Assembly: GCF_002775205.1 (NCBI RefSeq)
Contig: NC_036457.1
Span: 2,938,975-3,002,974 of the forward strand
Length of the DNA: 64,000 nt
Source: Xiphophorus maculatus
Lineage: Eukaryota; Chordata; Actinopteri; Cyprinodontiformes; Poeciliidae
Direction of reading: 5' to 3'
A program made the position numbers and the translations under genes. Under the pieces are notes generated by a model. That model searched no databases. It worked only from the letters and a program-made list of their open reading frames with translations, and was not told the DNA's origin. Shown piece by piece: positions 13,378-26,136 of this stretch (position 1 is its first letter; each line of letters begins with the position of its first letter).

Positions 13378-14284
13378 CAATGGACATGACGTCACCTGTC
13401 AATCATTCTAGGCGGTTTTTGTCAGCGTGCGCATGCGCATTACCACAAGGTAGGACGGATTGTCGGGTAGCACAGGAAGTCAGGACACCGGGGTTGTCAT
13501 TGGTAACGCGCTGCGGTTACAGAGATTTCGAGCAAAATAATATGAAATAAATGTCAAAGGTTGTCAGTGGGGAACATGTAATCCTGGCAGCCGTCACACT
13601 GAGCCTTTATAGGACGGAATATCCATTTAAACCCAAACGGCGTCTGGAATAATGCAAGAAATGGACCAAGGCCTTCGACCCCATGTCCGGTTGAAAGAAA
13701 CTGATCAACGGCAACCTCGACATGTTCGTCTGTAAGAAGGTAACTGGAAGCAAACATCCCATTTTTAATGACACTGATTGATAGTCAATTCAAAGATCAA
13801 TAAGTGAATGCAGTTATGCTTGATTTTATGTGTGTAAATTCCTATGCTAGCTTTATGGCAGCATGAAAACAGTATCTGCATATTCACATTTAAACACCTT
13901 TTTATGCCAATTATTGTTAAGCATTTACCCAAAGGCAGATTTTCACAGGCTCGAAGTATTTAAGTCATTACTCACTTGCTTTGTACGCAAAACGCGTCTG
14001 ACGCAACATCGTCCACATTCACATCGAGACGTTGTGACCCTCATTCATTCTCTGGTTTAAAGTTGATTCTCCATCATTTCCCGCAAATACGACCTGATAT
14101 ACAACTCGTTGGAGAATATTTTTGTCTTTCGTCATTGCCTCAGTGTTGGCTGATAAGGCAAAATTGACCCCAAAAATGTCGTGTGTAACGCGTTGAGTTT
14201 CACTTCCTGTGCCTTCACGTTGTTTGTTTGTAGGTTCGCTCTACTTCCGCCTGGGGGCGGAGCCTGCGTTGCGTCATGTCAATT
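13378..14284 (+). mobile_element. Possible relic of a P/THAP-type DNA transposon
   Basis: The two ends look like imperfect inverted repeats. Reading inward, both begin near gacatgacg and both reach gcacaggaagt about 90 bases further in, followed by gtaacgcg. Inside, at about 13650-13740 (+), a broken frame reads CKKWTKAF, then after a stop a piece ending FVCKK, similar to the core of a THAP zinc-finger domain. There are in-frame stops and no transposase body, and I found no clear target-site duplication. This is inference from partial similarity. Confidence 0.35.
13387..13439 (+). promoter_or_regulatory. CRE and NRF-1 palindromes close together
   Basis: A perfect CRE (TGACGTCA, 13387-13394) is followed by a perfect NRF-1 type palindrome (TGCGCATGCGCA, 13428-13439). 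Such pairs are typical of broadly active promoters. They lie at the outer end of the possible transposon relic, so they may have been its promoter. No host gene start is evident nearby. Confidence 0.4.
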
Positions 14285-15491
14285 TCAGACTAATTGCTCT
14301 GCGGTAAAGAGTGATGTGTACATAAAAAAAGTACACAGAGACAATCCCCCAAATCACAACTAATGAATTAAACTAGTTTATAAACTTTATAGGGCTCCTA
14401 ACCAGGAAAAATGTAAATGATCAAGTTCATCTTTCAGCAAGAGGAAATTAACTTTTTTGTGCTACAGATATCCATTGAAATAAAAGAAATTAATTCCATA
14501 TAATCAATACAATTTCACAAGAAGAGATTTCAGAGGCAGAAAACAAATGTGCCTTTAACAAACATAATAAAATTAAATATATATTCATGCAGAAGCTTCT
14601 TAAAGAGATGGTTCTTCAAACCTAGAGATGCTGAAAGGGATTATCTTAGCTGGACAAAGGTGATGTGGAGCGTGGACTCCCAGATTCCTGCTCCCCAGGA
14701 GAGGGCTGCTGGACGGTTATACTGTCCTGACAGTAATCCTCAGATTAACTGGTGTGGGCCTCCACCAGTCGGCCAGAACAAAAGCAGAAATCTATGCAAA
14801 CTTGAACATGTGGGTCAGTGAGCCAAACCAAACCAGTCAGACAGTCTGTCAACCAAAAACAATGTTTCAACAACTGGATTCAGTCATTTCTTGCACTGCT
14901 AAGTGTCGGCAACAATACTTGGAAATATTAAACTGTTTTCTTAGTTATTTCTGTTTCTGGAAAAGGATCTGTATTGGCACCAATGAAGACTTTTCAAAAC
15001 TGCAATCGTCTGAAAGTATTTAAATACTCGTCTCCTTATATTTATATTGTCTGTTTGAGCTTAAATTAGCATGTGAATGAATTTATGTAGTTTAAAGAGA
15101 AATCCAGTGGCTCTCCGGTATTCGGTGCGGTTAGAAACCACAGCCGCCTAATAGCTGAAATCCGTGAATAATCAATTTTGATTGAGAGAAAAATTTGCAC
15201 GATTGGAGTATTTGGAGGATGATGGCATTTTTGTTTTATGACTTATTGCATGAACAAACTTATTCAGGTGTGATTTTAATTGTTTCTTTAATGAAAACAC
15301 CACAATTGTAAAAATGTGTTTTTTCAACATTAGTGGACTATAGACAAAGTTTTGCTCACACTTGTAATGGAAACGCAGGTACTGAAATCCATGCAACCTC
15401 CCCTGACAACATGATGCCCTGGGTGGTGAACCATATTGACCACAACCAAAACTGACACTAATTAGACCTTTAAAAAAGTTTGGAACTGTGG

Positions 15492-15522
15492 TAAAACAAA
15501 CAAACAAACAAACAAACAAAAA
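15492..15522. repeat. (AAAC)n microsatellite
   Basis: This is a short tract of repeated aaac units. An open frame with FVCLFVC on the minus strand crosses it and is an artefact. Confidence 0.9.
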
Positions 15523-16200
15523 ACAAAGTTTTGAACAAAAACAAGTGATCTGTCACAGTTTTAGCTGCATTTGTGTTTAAAGGCTCAGTAATAATAATAA
15601 TATTAATAATTATGTCTCCACTACATTAATAAAGAAACATGCTGTTTTGGTAGTTTGGCTGCTACATAAAATGTGCATAAAATACTGGAAAGAACAGAAC
15701 AGCAAACATTTCATAAGTTTATGAAGCTTAAAGTCCATCATAATCTGCAGCAGAAATCTCATCTACTCACACATGGTTTACAGTTCATCAGTGTGACTGC
15801 TCTGGAGTTGAAAGGATTGCTAATAATAGTGAGCGAAGCGATGGATCCACATGATTGGAAGCTCTGCTCCTGTTACTGTGGTGATGGAGTCCTCTGCATT
15901 GCCATTCCTAGCACCGTCTTAGTCTCCACGGTTACATTTGGACAGGAACTGAGCGCAGGGAGGCCGGGGATGGACAGGAATAATAAAGGCAAAGGGGCAC
16001 ATGAGGGGAAAGAGTTTGGCAAACTCTCCAAGTACAGAGTTGAGGCTCAGGAACGGTTAATAAAAAACCTGACCAAACAAAATCTTCTCCCAAAGTCCTG
16101 TGGGTTTAATTTACTAGTAAACCCAGCAGTTCATTCTTTAAACACGAGGATATCTGAACAAATACTAACTCAAGTTCTAAACCTAAATTTCAAATTTTAA

Positions 16201-18463
16201 ATGGATCTTAATTGATAAAATAAACTGAGGGATAAAAAATGGCTGCAGCAAAGCTAACCTTTGCTACGTCCCATCAGAAAGTGAATTACATTAATTTTAG
16301 AAAGTGATTTTGAAAGATGGGGAAACTTTTGTGTTTTTTCCGTCCAGCTTTTGGTGATCTGAGCTGATGCATTTGAACACACAAAAAAGGCAGTGTGCTT
16401 TGGTTCAGGTCCACTCAACGTTAGAGGAGCGAGGCAAAGGGGACAAAAGAGTCGGGAGGGTGATGGGAAGGAGGTGAGGGTCAAATTCTTCAGTTGGTGG
16501 CTGAGAAACGCGGGGGATTTTCTAGAAAGTTTGAACAAGAGAAGAATAAGATCGGGTGGTGGGAGGGAATGAACTTGAGTGTTGACGGTCAACTGGTGTT
16601 GACTGCTGTTGCTTTGAGTCTCCAGCAGGGGGAAACTAGTCCGTGCTGCTTCTGTTTGTAACTTTTAACTGTTATTTCCTCAGTCTTTAAGTGAAATTTT
16701 TCAAAATAACTCATTTGAACACAAAGTATACCGGAGGAACAATGCAGTAACGGTTTTATTCATGTGAGGCTTATCATATTTTCATCCTACTGGGACTCCA
16801 TTTTCCTCCATTTTCAAGATTTCTAAGGTTTCAGTCGTTCCTGAGTCAGAAACGTTGGTTCCCAGACTCTCTGTGAAAAACGTTGATAAGTTTCGTATAA
16901 GAAGGTAGCAACTCTGTCTAGTCACAACAGATCAGACACTGAACATGTCTACTTTCTGTTCTCATTCTTGCAAGAAAAAAGTGCTGCAAGAGTGAGAATC
17001 ACCAATCTGCCTGGTCACCAAGTGATAGTTAATTAGAGGAAATTTCTTTTACTTAATTTTATTTATAATTCTTTAAGGATAATTAATCTATAAATAAACC
17101 AACGTTGCTCAGACAAAATGTTTCTCTTTATTCAGAGAATATGCAGAAAACAAAATAAATCCATTATTGTGCAACATCTAACAACACATTTTCTGTTTAG
17201 TTTTGATGAAGCAGAAAATGAATGAAATTCATAAACATTGTTTGTATTAAAACACAGATGTGACCTGATTCACATTTAATTAGTTTTAGATAACAAAAAT
17301 CTCACTATGACATGGCATCTGTAAAACAAACATTTAGTCAAACAACAACACGATTTGCTCCCATTAAATGATCCTGAATCAACTGAACTCCCATCCTGGA
17401 TACAGGCTCAATTCTCCACAAACACATTCCTGATGACACACAAACAAACTGTGCATTTCTTATGGTAATGATGAAGTGCAAGAAAGGGTTAACCAAAAGC
17501 ACACACAAAAACAGAAAATCATGTATTTATATCTGTAAATAATTCTGTTTATCTTTAGGCAGCACTTACAATCACCTATCAAAAAAAATGATTCATTAAT
17601 TGAGCAAGATATTTTTTTGGTTTACCGATGTTTCCAGTAACGAGTAAAAACTTTAAAATAAAATATATATATATATTTTTCTTAAAATGCTAATTATTTA
17701 TTCGGGAAATATTTAAACTAACTTTATTGACTGCTAAATAGTTTTAATTAAAATTTCAATTTCAGATATTCAGCTTATCCATAGAAAGTTTGAGTTTCTG
17801 ATATTTTCAGAATATCAGAAAAATTCTAAATTTGAAAACACGTTTTGTACTTAACCCAAATTATTTCTAAATACTAGATTTAGTTTCCATGGAAACAGAA
17901 ACTGTGGGAATCCAGCATAAAGTAGCAACACATTTTGGGATTATAATTGCACTTTGACACATTTTAAATCAATAAAACAAAACCAACCTCTCTAAAAAGC
18001 ACTGAGGAATGTTGACTAAAATATACATCATGACATCTTCTGGTTTTATAGAATATGCAACAACAGTTTTTGGTCATGAAACGTAAAAATTCATCATTAA
18101 ATAATTATATTAGGTAGTTCCATATATATTAGGTAGTTGCTCAACATATCACATAATCAGTTTGTAAAACATAAACAGCATTTATTTATGATCAGTTTGA
18201 CCAAAAGTCAAACAGAAAAAGTAACCATAGAAACCATCAGTTGTTCATTTTATGTTTCCAAACTATATTAGCATTTATGCAGATCATAAAAATATGATTC
18301 TCCACATCCATCAAGTAAAGCATAAAGTGACATAAAACTGAAACACCAGTTTGGATAAAATCCTGATGGTTTCAGTGAAGGCAGAGTTTAACATTTCCCT
18401 TTTATTTGATTCCAGCAGATACAAAAACATGCTAAAGATTTTAGTTTCCTGAGGATAAACTTG
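16201..18463. other. Region downstream of smpdl3a, probably including its 3' UTR
   Basis: No coding exon was recognised. In gene orientation this lies just after the smpdl3a stop codon, so the part nearest 18463 should be its 3' UTR. Several AATAAA hexamers occur on the minus strand, but I could not choose the polyadenylation site. Confidence 0.5.
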
Positions 18464-21400
18464 CTACCAGTCTGCACTGGAAGCACATTTGGAGTACGAC
18501 TGCTGGTCCAGGTAGAGAACGGCACACACCTGGCGGACCTTGCAGCTTCCATCACAGACGATGCTGTTGCTGTAGTCGACCATGAAGTGGGTGAAGTATT
18601 TATCGAAGGCTTTGCTCTGCGGCAGCATGAAGCTCAGGCCCAGCTGAAGCAGGCTTTTCGGCTGCAGGTCGCTCAGTCCAAAAGCCTTGGTCATGATGTA
18701 TTCCAGCCTCCAGTCGGACCTTTGTTTCTCGTTGGCTTCCGTCAGATTCAGATAGTACTGCCAGATATCCTTCAGAGGGGCAGAAAAGAACCGCATAGAA
18801 GGAGAGACAAAGAAAGAAAGCAAAGCCAGTTTGAAAGCCAGAACCAGGTTTTGTGTTTTGATTGGCACCGTGATTAATCATAAAATCACATTTAGCTTCG
18901 CTCTTTAAACAGAGAGATGAAGGGTCATTAGAGGTTTAGCTTAAATAGGTTAGAATACCTGCTCAAAAGAAAATAAGTCATAAATCCTTAATTCCTTTGC
19001 TAAAATAACAAAACAATCAGTATGAAGTTCTTTATGCATCAGGCTCAGCAGAACAGATTTATACATGAACTAGGAGTCAGAAATAACAGACTTATAACTG
19101 TTTATGTTACAATAAATAATTTTTTGTCCTCTTCACTCTTTGCCAAATTCATTTGGTTTAATAAAGTCAAGTCATTTCGCTGCCTGGCTTTAAAGTTGAT
19201 ACAGAAACTTCATCTTGATATCAAAGATCCTTTTTCACCCCCAATATGGAGACTTAGCATTTTCCAAAACAATGATGTGAATACTATTATATGCTTATTA
19301 AATCTGTGCCATTTGTATGAGATAAAAGTAAACAATAAAATCAAGTTTTTAGTTCGTTAAAAGCGTCTTACCATGACATTGTAGTCCTTATTGTTGTACA
19401 GATACATGCGGAAACCTGGGTTGTTGGAATACGGCTCCCAAAGGTTTTTGATGGGTGTAACAGCCGGCGACACAAACAGAGAATTCACAGGATGTCCTGC
19501 AGAAACACAACCAGGTATACTGTCACAACAACACCATAAATATCCATTTAAATATTAACTCACTTATATGTTATTCACAATTTAATGCAAATGTCACAGA
19601 TTTACTCTTCTGTGGCCACATAATTATTTAATTTGATCGATAATGGCTGTAATACTGCATCACAGTAAACAGATTAGCTTCAGGGAATAACTGAGTTGCT
19701 TTAACGATCTCAAAACAGCAGAACTAACCATCAGTATCTTAATGCAATGTGTTGCACTTCATAATGAGATGGATATTAAAGTAAACCATTAAAATTAGAC
19801 AGCAGGTTTGGTTATCAAACAGCTTACAGGCTGCAGTAATAACAGTGAGGTCAGTTAAAGTAACGTTCAGCGTGTTTAGGTCCACTCGGCTGGTTTTTCT
19901 TGCCTTGTTCATCCAGCAGCACCATGATGCTGTCTCTGTGGGTGTGGCCATAAAACTGCCCTGCAACAACATGGCTGTACTTCCTGAAGATGGCCACCAG
20001 CCTCTCATTGTGGCTCCCTCTGATGGCGGTGGTGTTCCCGGCGAAGGGCAGGTATCCCACCGGGACGTGGGCGATGACGTACACCTACAGGACAAAAACG
20101 TTAAACTGCAGGGATTAAACTGACTGAGCACACCGGCTGTAAGGTCAGAGTTCAAACCTTTTCTTTGCTCTGAGCAGATTTCTCCAGAGTTTTCTCCAGC
20201 CACTCAAACTGCCCGGCTGGGTCGGTCATGTTGATGGTGGCTTTATCAGGTCCGTAGTACAGGATGGTGTTGAGGCTCAGCAGGCGCAGGCCTGGTTTGA
20301 CCAGCTGGGAGTAGAAACCACCTGCAGGACCGAACCAGATCACAAAACAACCAACAGAAGAAAACAAAACTTTAAAATGATTCTATCAGTGATAAACAAG
20401 CAATAAATTCAAATGGCAAGAAGTATAAATTGCAAAATGTTCATGTGATTTCATGTGCACTGATACCAAATACTAATACCAGGTTTACTGCTGATTCTCA
20501 AAACTTAAGATTTGCTGATTTTCTGTCCTAAAATTTTGCTGATTTTTGCAAAACATCAAGAAGTTAAAAAAATCTGAATATGACTAATTGGTATTTCAAA
20601 CCATAATAAAAATTGTGCATTTGGATTAAAACACAAAATGACCATCCAATAGAATATACAAACATTGTATGTTCTAATATTTACAGTCATATTACCTTTC
20701 CTGGCTACTTCTGAGGCCTATAAGAATACAACTTAATTCATGCTAAATATACCAAAACATTTATGAAGTGATGCAGATTTCCTGCATAATAATGCAAAAT
20801 CTAAACTATACCATTTAATTTAATTTGGTTAATTTAAAGTCTGCAAAGCACCACAGCTGTCCAAAATGCACTTATATTAAAAAAGTATAAAGACATTTTA
20901 AAAAACTGCTCATTTTAAACAGATTTATCCTTTAATGGACTAATTAGTATATTCTCCAAATGCATGAAAACATATTGAAATGAACCAAATGTTGCCAGAT
21001 TTCCTCTGACTTTTAAGTCAAATTTTTAATATAAAAGTAAAGACAACTTTACTAAATAAAAATAAGATAAAGCAAATATTTAACCGCTGAATTTCTAATC
21101 AACCTGAACTGATAAACTGATCTGAAGAGATCAAAAGTTATTTCAGTTCGACTGCTTTACTCTGAGATTAAATCTGTTTTGGTTTCTGGCTCTAAAGTGA
21201 AACTGAACTGAACTGGATCTAATAAAAACATGAAGCAGAAGCGCAGCTCAGTTTCACAGCCTGGTCCATTTCCCAGCTGCAGCTGCATTTAAAACATCCT
21301 GGTTGGTGTGGAAGGTTTTTACGCACCTTGTGAGAGAGTGGTGAGAGCTTCAGGTTCCAGCCAGCGTTTCCACAGAGCAGCAGCTGCTTTGTAGATGTCG

Positions 21401-24358
21401 TTAGTCGAGTCTGGCATCTGGTCCTGCATAATAAGTACATACAGCCATGGTGACAATAAATACGTCCTAATCTGATCTGGCTTGGTTCTAAAACAAAATA
21501 AACAAATACATAACCAAAATTAAAGTTGGTTATGTTAATAATAACAATGTTAATATAATCTCTGTTACAGATTTAATTAACTGTAACAAAGTTGCCAAAA
21601 AAGATAATCTCTATTTTATTGTCATTCAGTTTTAAAAAGTTTAGGCACAGCCACTGTTTGACATCTATGAGACATTGCAGTAAAACTGCAGTCAAATTAG
21701 TCTTTTCCAGATTTTAGGGGCAGATAAATCTGTAAGTCATCAGCAAAGCAGTTAAGTGAAAGGCTGTGACATGAAAAAATGACCCCAAAGGCAGCAGTGC
21801 AAACAAAGCTGGGCCCAAAACTCAACCTTGGAGAACACCTTAGCTAAGTGGGGCGATTTCCGAATTAGAAAAAAAACTTCCCCTTCTTCAGGGCTACCTG
21901 AATCCACAGCCTGGTGATGACTGGGCTACACCGTCATCCTTCAGCCTTCCTCTCTGTGAGGCGCCATGGTTACCTGTGGCCAGTAGTCGTGGTTACCTGT
22001 GGCCAGTAGTCGTGGTTTCCCAGTGCAGGGAAGACGGTCAGGTTGGGGAAGTGCTGAGTGATGGTCTGCGTCATGTTACTGATCACCTGGATCACCAAGT
22101 CAGTAGACAGCTCATCTGGAGGGACGTGAGGCGGACTGTCCCTGTGAGACAAAGAAAACCTGCTCACTGAGCTGGTAGATCTGCTTAAGTCATTAACCGT
22201 TTGGGTCAAAAACCCTGTGAAATTTATCTAAACTGATTTATAGCTCAAACTAAAATCATTAACCTTATTAAAAACCACTAAAGAGTACATCAAAGGTCAT
22301 TTAATCTTCAGCAAAGAGGAAGTGATAGTTCCTCTTCATGGTACATTTAGTTTTGTTACAGAAATGCACAACGAAACAAAAATGCTGAGCTAAGCTTTCT
22401 AAGCAACACGAGAACATTAGTAGAGAGAAAAAATTATGAGTTAATCTTTCTTTATCATATAAACAGAATAATAAATGTTTATTTATAAATACTAAATGTT
22501 TTGTTACAAATTAACTCATTCATAAAATAAAAAGGACGACATTGTGAGGTTTTATTGTCTCAATCCAGACAATACAGAAGGAAGTGATACTTCTGCTTAG
22601 TCATACATTAAAGTTTTCTCTGTTCCTTATTATATCAGTAGAGTTCCCTAGTGAAAACGACGTTAAGTAGATTTTTAAAAATGTTTATGTTCTCTGGTGT
22701 TTCTTTTCAGTATAAAAGTAAAGACTGCTGTACAGAAAAAAACTAAGATAAAGCAAATCTTTAACTATTTAGCCATGCAGCATTTCTGATCAACTAACAC
22801 ATGAACTGAGAAACGGATCTGAAGTGATCAAGAGTTTAATTACTTTCCCAATGTTGGAGGGTGAATTGTTACTTTTACAGATGTTAAAGTTCCCAGGTGT
22901 GTTTATTAATTGCAAAACTGACATTGCAGTTTTATTTGACTGAAAACTGGCTGTTTATGGTGCAGTTACAATGACTGATGGGCTAATAAACAACTTAAAT
23001 ACTGAGCCTGTAATCTCTTCATTCACAGTAATTTACATGAAAATGTTGAAGCAATTAAATCATTCAGAATAAACCACATTTATTCCCAGAACCCCAGAAC
23101 CATTTTTATCTGTTTTAAAGAAGTTTATGTGAGATCCACAACAGAAATAAAGAAACAGAATGTAAAACTGCTGATTGTTTTAGTAAACTGGTTACTTCTA
23201 TTTCTGACAAACATCAACATCATCAATGTTCGGCACAATTTTACCTCCAGGTAAACTCACTAAAGGACAGAACTATAACAAAAGAAATCACAAAACCAAT
23301 ATTTCCTCCATCATTGGGAGTCACTTTCTATCTGTACTGACCCGGTCCAGATGATGAAGTCCTCTGGCTGTGTGAGAGGCGCCATGTTGGCGAAGGCCGA
23401 CTGGATCAGGCTGTAGGGGGAATCGCACAGGAAGTCTCCGTACAGACCGGCCTGGGTGGCGGGGGCACCTTTGGAGGAGAAGCAAACCTTGGTGGGGTCC
23501 TGGGCCAGGTGGTAGCTGGGGTCCAGGTGGAGGTCCGTGATGTGCCAGAACCTGCCTGGAAAAACAGGACACTGGATCATATTAATAGAAATAATGAGAT
23601 ATCACAATCAGACAGTGACAGTGATGAAATCCTGAAATGTACGACTCCTTCGTCCTCCTACTGACCCATTGTTTTATCTGTAAACCCTTCAACTGGCAAT
23701 ATATTCTCTATTTCACTTTTCTAAGTTTAATAAAAAATTTAAAAATGTAATTTCTGTTTTGTTAGACACTATCCAAGAGTTGTTTTCTCCTTTAATTTTC
23801 TTAAAACACGCCCCCCACCACACACACACACGGTTGGTCAAAGTTACAATGGCTATGTCACCTCAGAAAAAAAAAATCATTCTTTATCACTGTGTTTTCT
23901 AGGGCAGCAGAAGTGGAAGTCTGACGTCTCAGGCAGAACTTCGTTTAAAACTCTCCCAATTCTTACATATTTGCTTTTAGAACAAAATATTCACCTTCTA
24001 CAGCAGATTGTAGCTTTTGGTACACATTATTAGAGCCTTTCTAACAATTCGGCAAGTGAGTAATGAGCCAATTATCGCTATATTTATATAGATATCCACT
24101 TTTACTCATTTAGCTAGCAACTCTGCGTTTCATACCGTTTAAAACCTCAAAGAGAAACTTTAATATCCACAGGCTAACCCCTCCTGCACACGTAGATCTG
24201 CGTGATTCTCTGCATATTGACAAAAGACTCCAGTTGTCATTAAAAACGTGAGTTTTCCACTCACCTGTTCCTGACAGGTAGCTGCTTCCGGTCGGAGCAG
24301 CAGAGCACGGAGCCGCTGCGCAGAGCAGCAGCAGAAAGAAACGAACAACCTGAGCCAT
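18464..24358 (-). CDS. smpdl3a: Acid sphingomyelinase-like phosphodiesterase 3a
   Basis: Eight exons: 24265-24358, 23342-23555, 21997-22141, 21327-21423, 20158-20321, 19904-20084, 19372-19496 and 18464-18769. Phases agree throughout and give 441 aa (human about 453). A signal peptide covers residues 1-20. The calcineurin-like metallophosphoesterase motifs are in order: D39 and H41 (DLHLD), D104 (WTGD), GNHD at 144-147, H244 (AHVP) and GHTH at 284-287. The C-terminal Cys-rich part ends SYSKCASSADW. The family is secreted or lysosomal and zinc-dependent, and hydrolyses nucleotide phosphodiesters and triphosphates rather than sphingomyelin. Two oddities: the intron after exon 6 appears to use a GC donor (CAAG|GCAAGA), and the exon 3 donor lies in a 23-bp tandem duplication that creates a second, out-of-frame donor. 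The order clvs2 - smpdl3a - fabp7 matches human 6q22.31. Confidence 0.95.
21600..21840 (+). repeat. Old intronic repeat remnant in smpdl3a
   Basis: This stretch contains aagtcatcagcaaagcagtt and gggcccaaaactcaaccttgg, a pattern I recognise from common teleost intronic repeats (often with cagcactgaaccttgaggaac). It has no open frame and no clear ends. Family not assigned. Confidence 0.35.
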
Positions 24359-24621
24359 GATGAGAGGACAGAAACAAAACCGAGTATTTTACATGGGTTT
24401 TATATGAAGTACAGTAGCTGAACTAAAGTAACCGGTCACTTCTCTGAAGTAAACAGGAAGTAGTTCGATCAGCTGATCAGCTGACTGGTTTAGATCTGAA
24501 GGGGGAGGAGTAAAATAGGAGCACGTACTGTGTTTACAACTCCAGCAATGACAACAAACCAGGCAGTAATTTGTCTTTTATACCATATTTCTTTATGATT
24601 GTAATTATCAAAGTACTTTTT

Positions 24622-24632
<11 letters not shown>

Positions 24633-24653
<21 letters not shown>

Positions 24654-24657
24654 GGGG
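24633..24657. repeat. 25-base G homopolymer
   Basis: A run of 25 G follows a T run, upstream of smpdl3a and about 180 bases from the hAT element. Such a tract is prone to length error in assemblies. Confidence 0.95.
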
Positions 24658-25060
24658 TCAATAAATTATAATAATTTCTAATTTCGTGAATACATAAACA
24701 TATGTTAGCTTCAGATATTAGAGACCTTTAAGGATAATAACTAAAAAAGTTTCTACCGGAACCAATTTTTATGTTTCTTGCTTTTTAAAGTCACACTAAT
24801 CTAATTTAGATCATCAAAGATGATTTATCTAGATCACATGTGTCAAACGCAAGGCCCGCGGGTCACATGTGGCCCGCTACGTCATTTTATGTGGCCCTCT
24901 CCCCCCTACCAACGTTTTACAGCCCCATTGATTGACTTCAAATAAGTTTTGAGTACGAATTGACTACAAACTACATCTCCCATAATGCCTTCCGATTCTT
25001 ACCAGCCAACATTACGGCTTCTCGCCACTAGAGTGCAGCAGAGTCACCTCAAGCTGATTA

Positions 25061-25124
25061 TTAATTTTCCCAGCGAATAAAAGTGAAACGTCGACAAGCT
25101 AACAAGCTAAAGAGCGAAGTTCAG
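25061..25124 (+). repeat. Internal direct repeat of the hAT element, copy 1
   Basis: The block from attttcccagcgaataaaa through gctaaagagcgaagtt recurs at 25703-25763 with a few differences (cgtcgac versus catcgac). The duplication lies inside the element and probably reflects an internal rearrangement or a nested relative. Confidence 0.75.
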
Positions 25125-25167
25125 TGATGTTTCAATCGAGAATTTTTACCGTCTCCTGCCCCCTGAT

Positions 25168-25380
25168 TTGATGCCACAGCTTCGACTCCACGCAGCTCGT
25201 GTTTTGTCCATGTTTGGAGGCACCTATCTGTGCGAACAGATGTTTTCAATAATGGATTTAAACAAGACCAAGACCAGATCGCGCATTACTGACGAAAACC
25301 TACGCGCCGTTTTGCGGATTTCCTCAGCACAAGAACTAAAACCGGACATGGACGAACTGACCAGGGGAAAACATTGGTAA
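25168..25380 (+). pseudogene. Transposase C-terminal fragment (hAT dimerisation region)
   Basis: This open frame of 70 codons has the conserved hAT C-terminal block: [18 protein letters not shown], followed by [10 protein letters not shown]. It lacks the zinc-finger and DDE catalytic parts. Sequence just upstream (LINFPSE-like, near 25050-25100) belongs to the same ancestral gene. It is not expected to be active. Confidence 0.75.
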
Positions 25381-25702
25381 GCACGAACAAACTAAATTTA
25401 AATAGAATGAATGTAAAACCAAAGCTCAGTATACTGGAATATGAATATAGTTTATTGATTTTGCTTGTTTTGTGTTTATTTACAGAACACAACACAATGA
25501 GGATGTGTGAGTTGGTGACAGGGTGAAGAGGGATCAGCGTTGTGTTCAAGGACAGGCAACATCACCTCATTGTTTTGTTCTTATGTGAAATACATGTTCG
25601 TTGTGTAATAAATAAGGAAAAGGTTTTGTGAATGAAGTTGAGAGTTGATATCAAAACTTGTTTTTATTCTTTGTCTGCTTATCTTTAAAGCAGACAAAGA
25701 AT

Positions 25703-25763
25703 AATTTTCCCAGCGAATAAAACTGAAACATCGACAAGCTAACGAGCTAAAGAGCGAAGTTTA
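25703..25763 (+). repeat. Internal direct repeat of the hAT element, copy 2
   Basis: Second copy of the block at 25061-25124. It is directly preceded by an inverted-repeat pair, ttctttgtctgctt and aagcagacaaagaa (about 25667-25702), that could form a hairpin. Confidence 0.75.
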
Positions 25764-25927
25764 GCTGAGCAGTTTAAAAATATTGTAATTTTTAAACTGA
25801 GCAGTAATTTTACATCCATGCAAACTCAAATGTAATATTTAAAACTTGAATACATAAAATCAGTTATTTAACAATATGAGGTGTTGTTTAATTTATTTTT
25901 AACATTGTATTTTCATACATTTATGCT

Positions 25928-26136
25928 AGGGTTGCCCAAGTCTAGTTTTCCAGACCATCACTCTGCAACTTTAGATGTGTTCTTTCTCTAACACACCTGG
26001 ATCATTGACTCATTCATAGGCCTCTACAGAACTGAGTTGCTGCTAATGAGGGAAGTCAACCTTTTGTCTGGGGTACGTTTTAGCAGGGACACATCTAAAA
26101 GTTGCAGTCTGGAGGACTGCACTTGGGCATTCCTGA
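25928..26136. mobile_element. Nested short hAT-like MITE
   Basis: The ends form imperfect inverted repeats: the left end reads GTTGCCCAAG and later CTGCAACTTTAGATGTGT, and the right end read inward gives ATGCCCAAG and CTGCAACTTTTAGATGTGT. The flanks tttatgct and tttatact look like an 8-bp target duplication with one or two changes. It has no coding capacity. It lies inside the larger hAT element and so inserted later. Confidence 0.65.

Noticed and set aside
14549-15023. Frames with LSWTKVMWSVDSQI, perhaps a Tc1-type transposase trace
   Set aside because: The likeness to Tc1 WSDE blocks is too weak, and no terminal repeats or second block were seen.
15673-16200. Open frame of 175 codons on the plus strand
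   Set aside because: It is the longest frame between clvs2 and smpdl3a but has no recognisable domain, no splice context and ordinary base composition. Chance is the simplest explanation; a homologue in another fish would change this.
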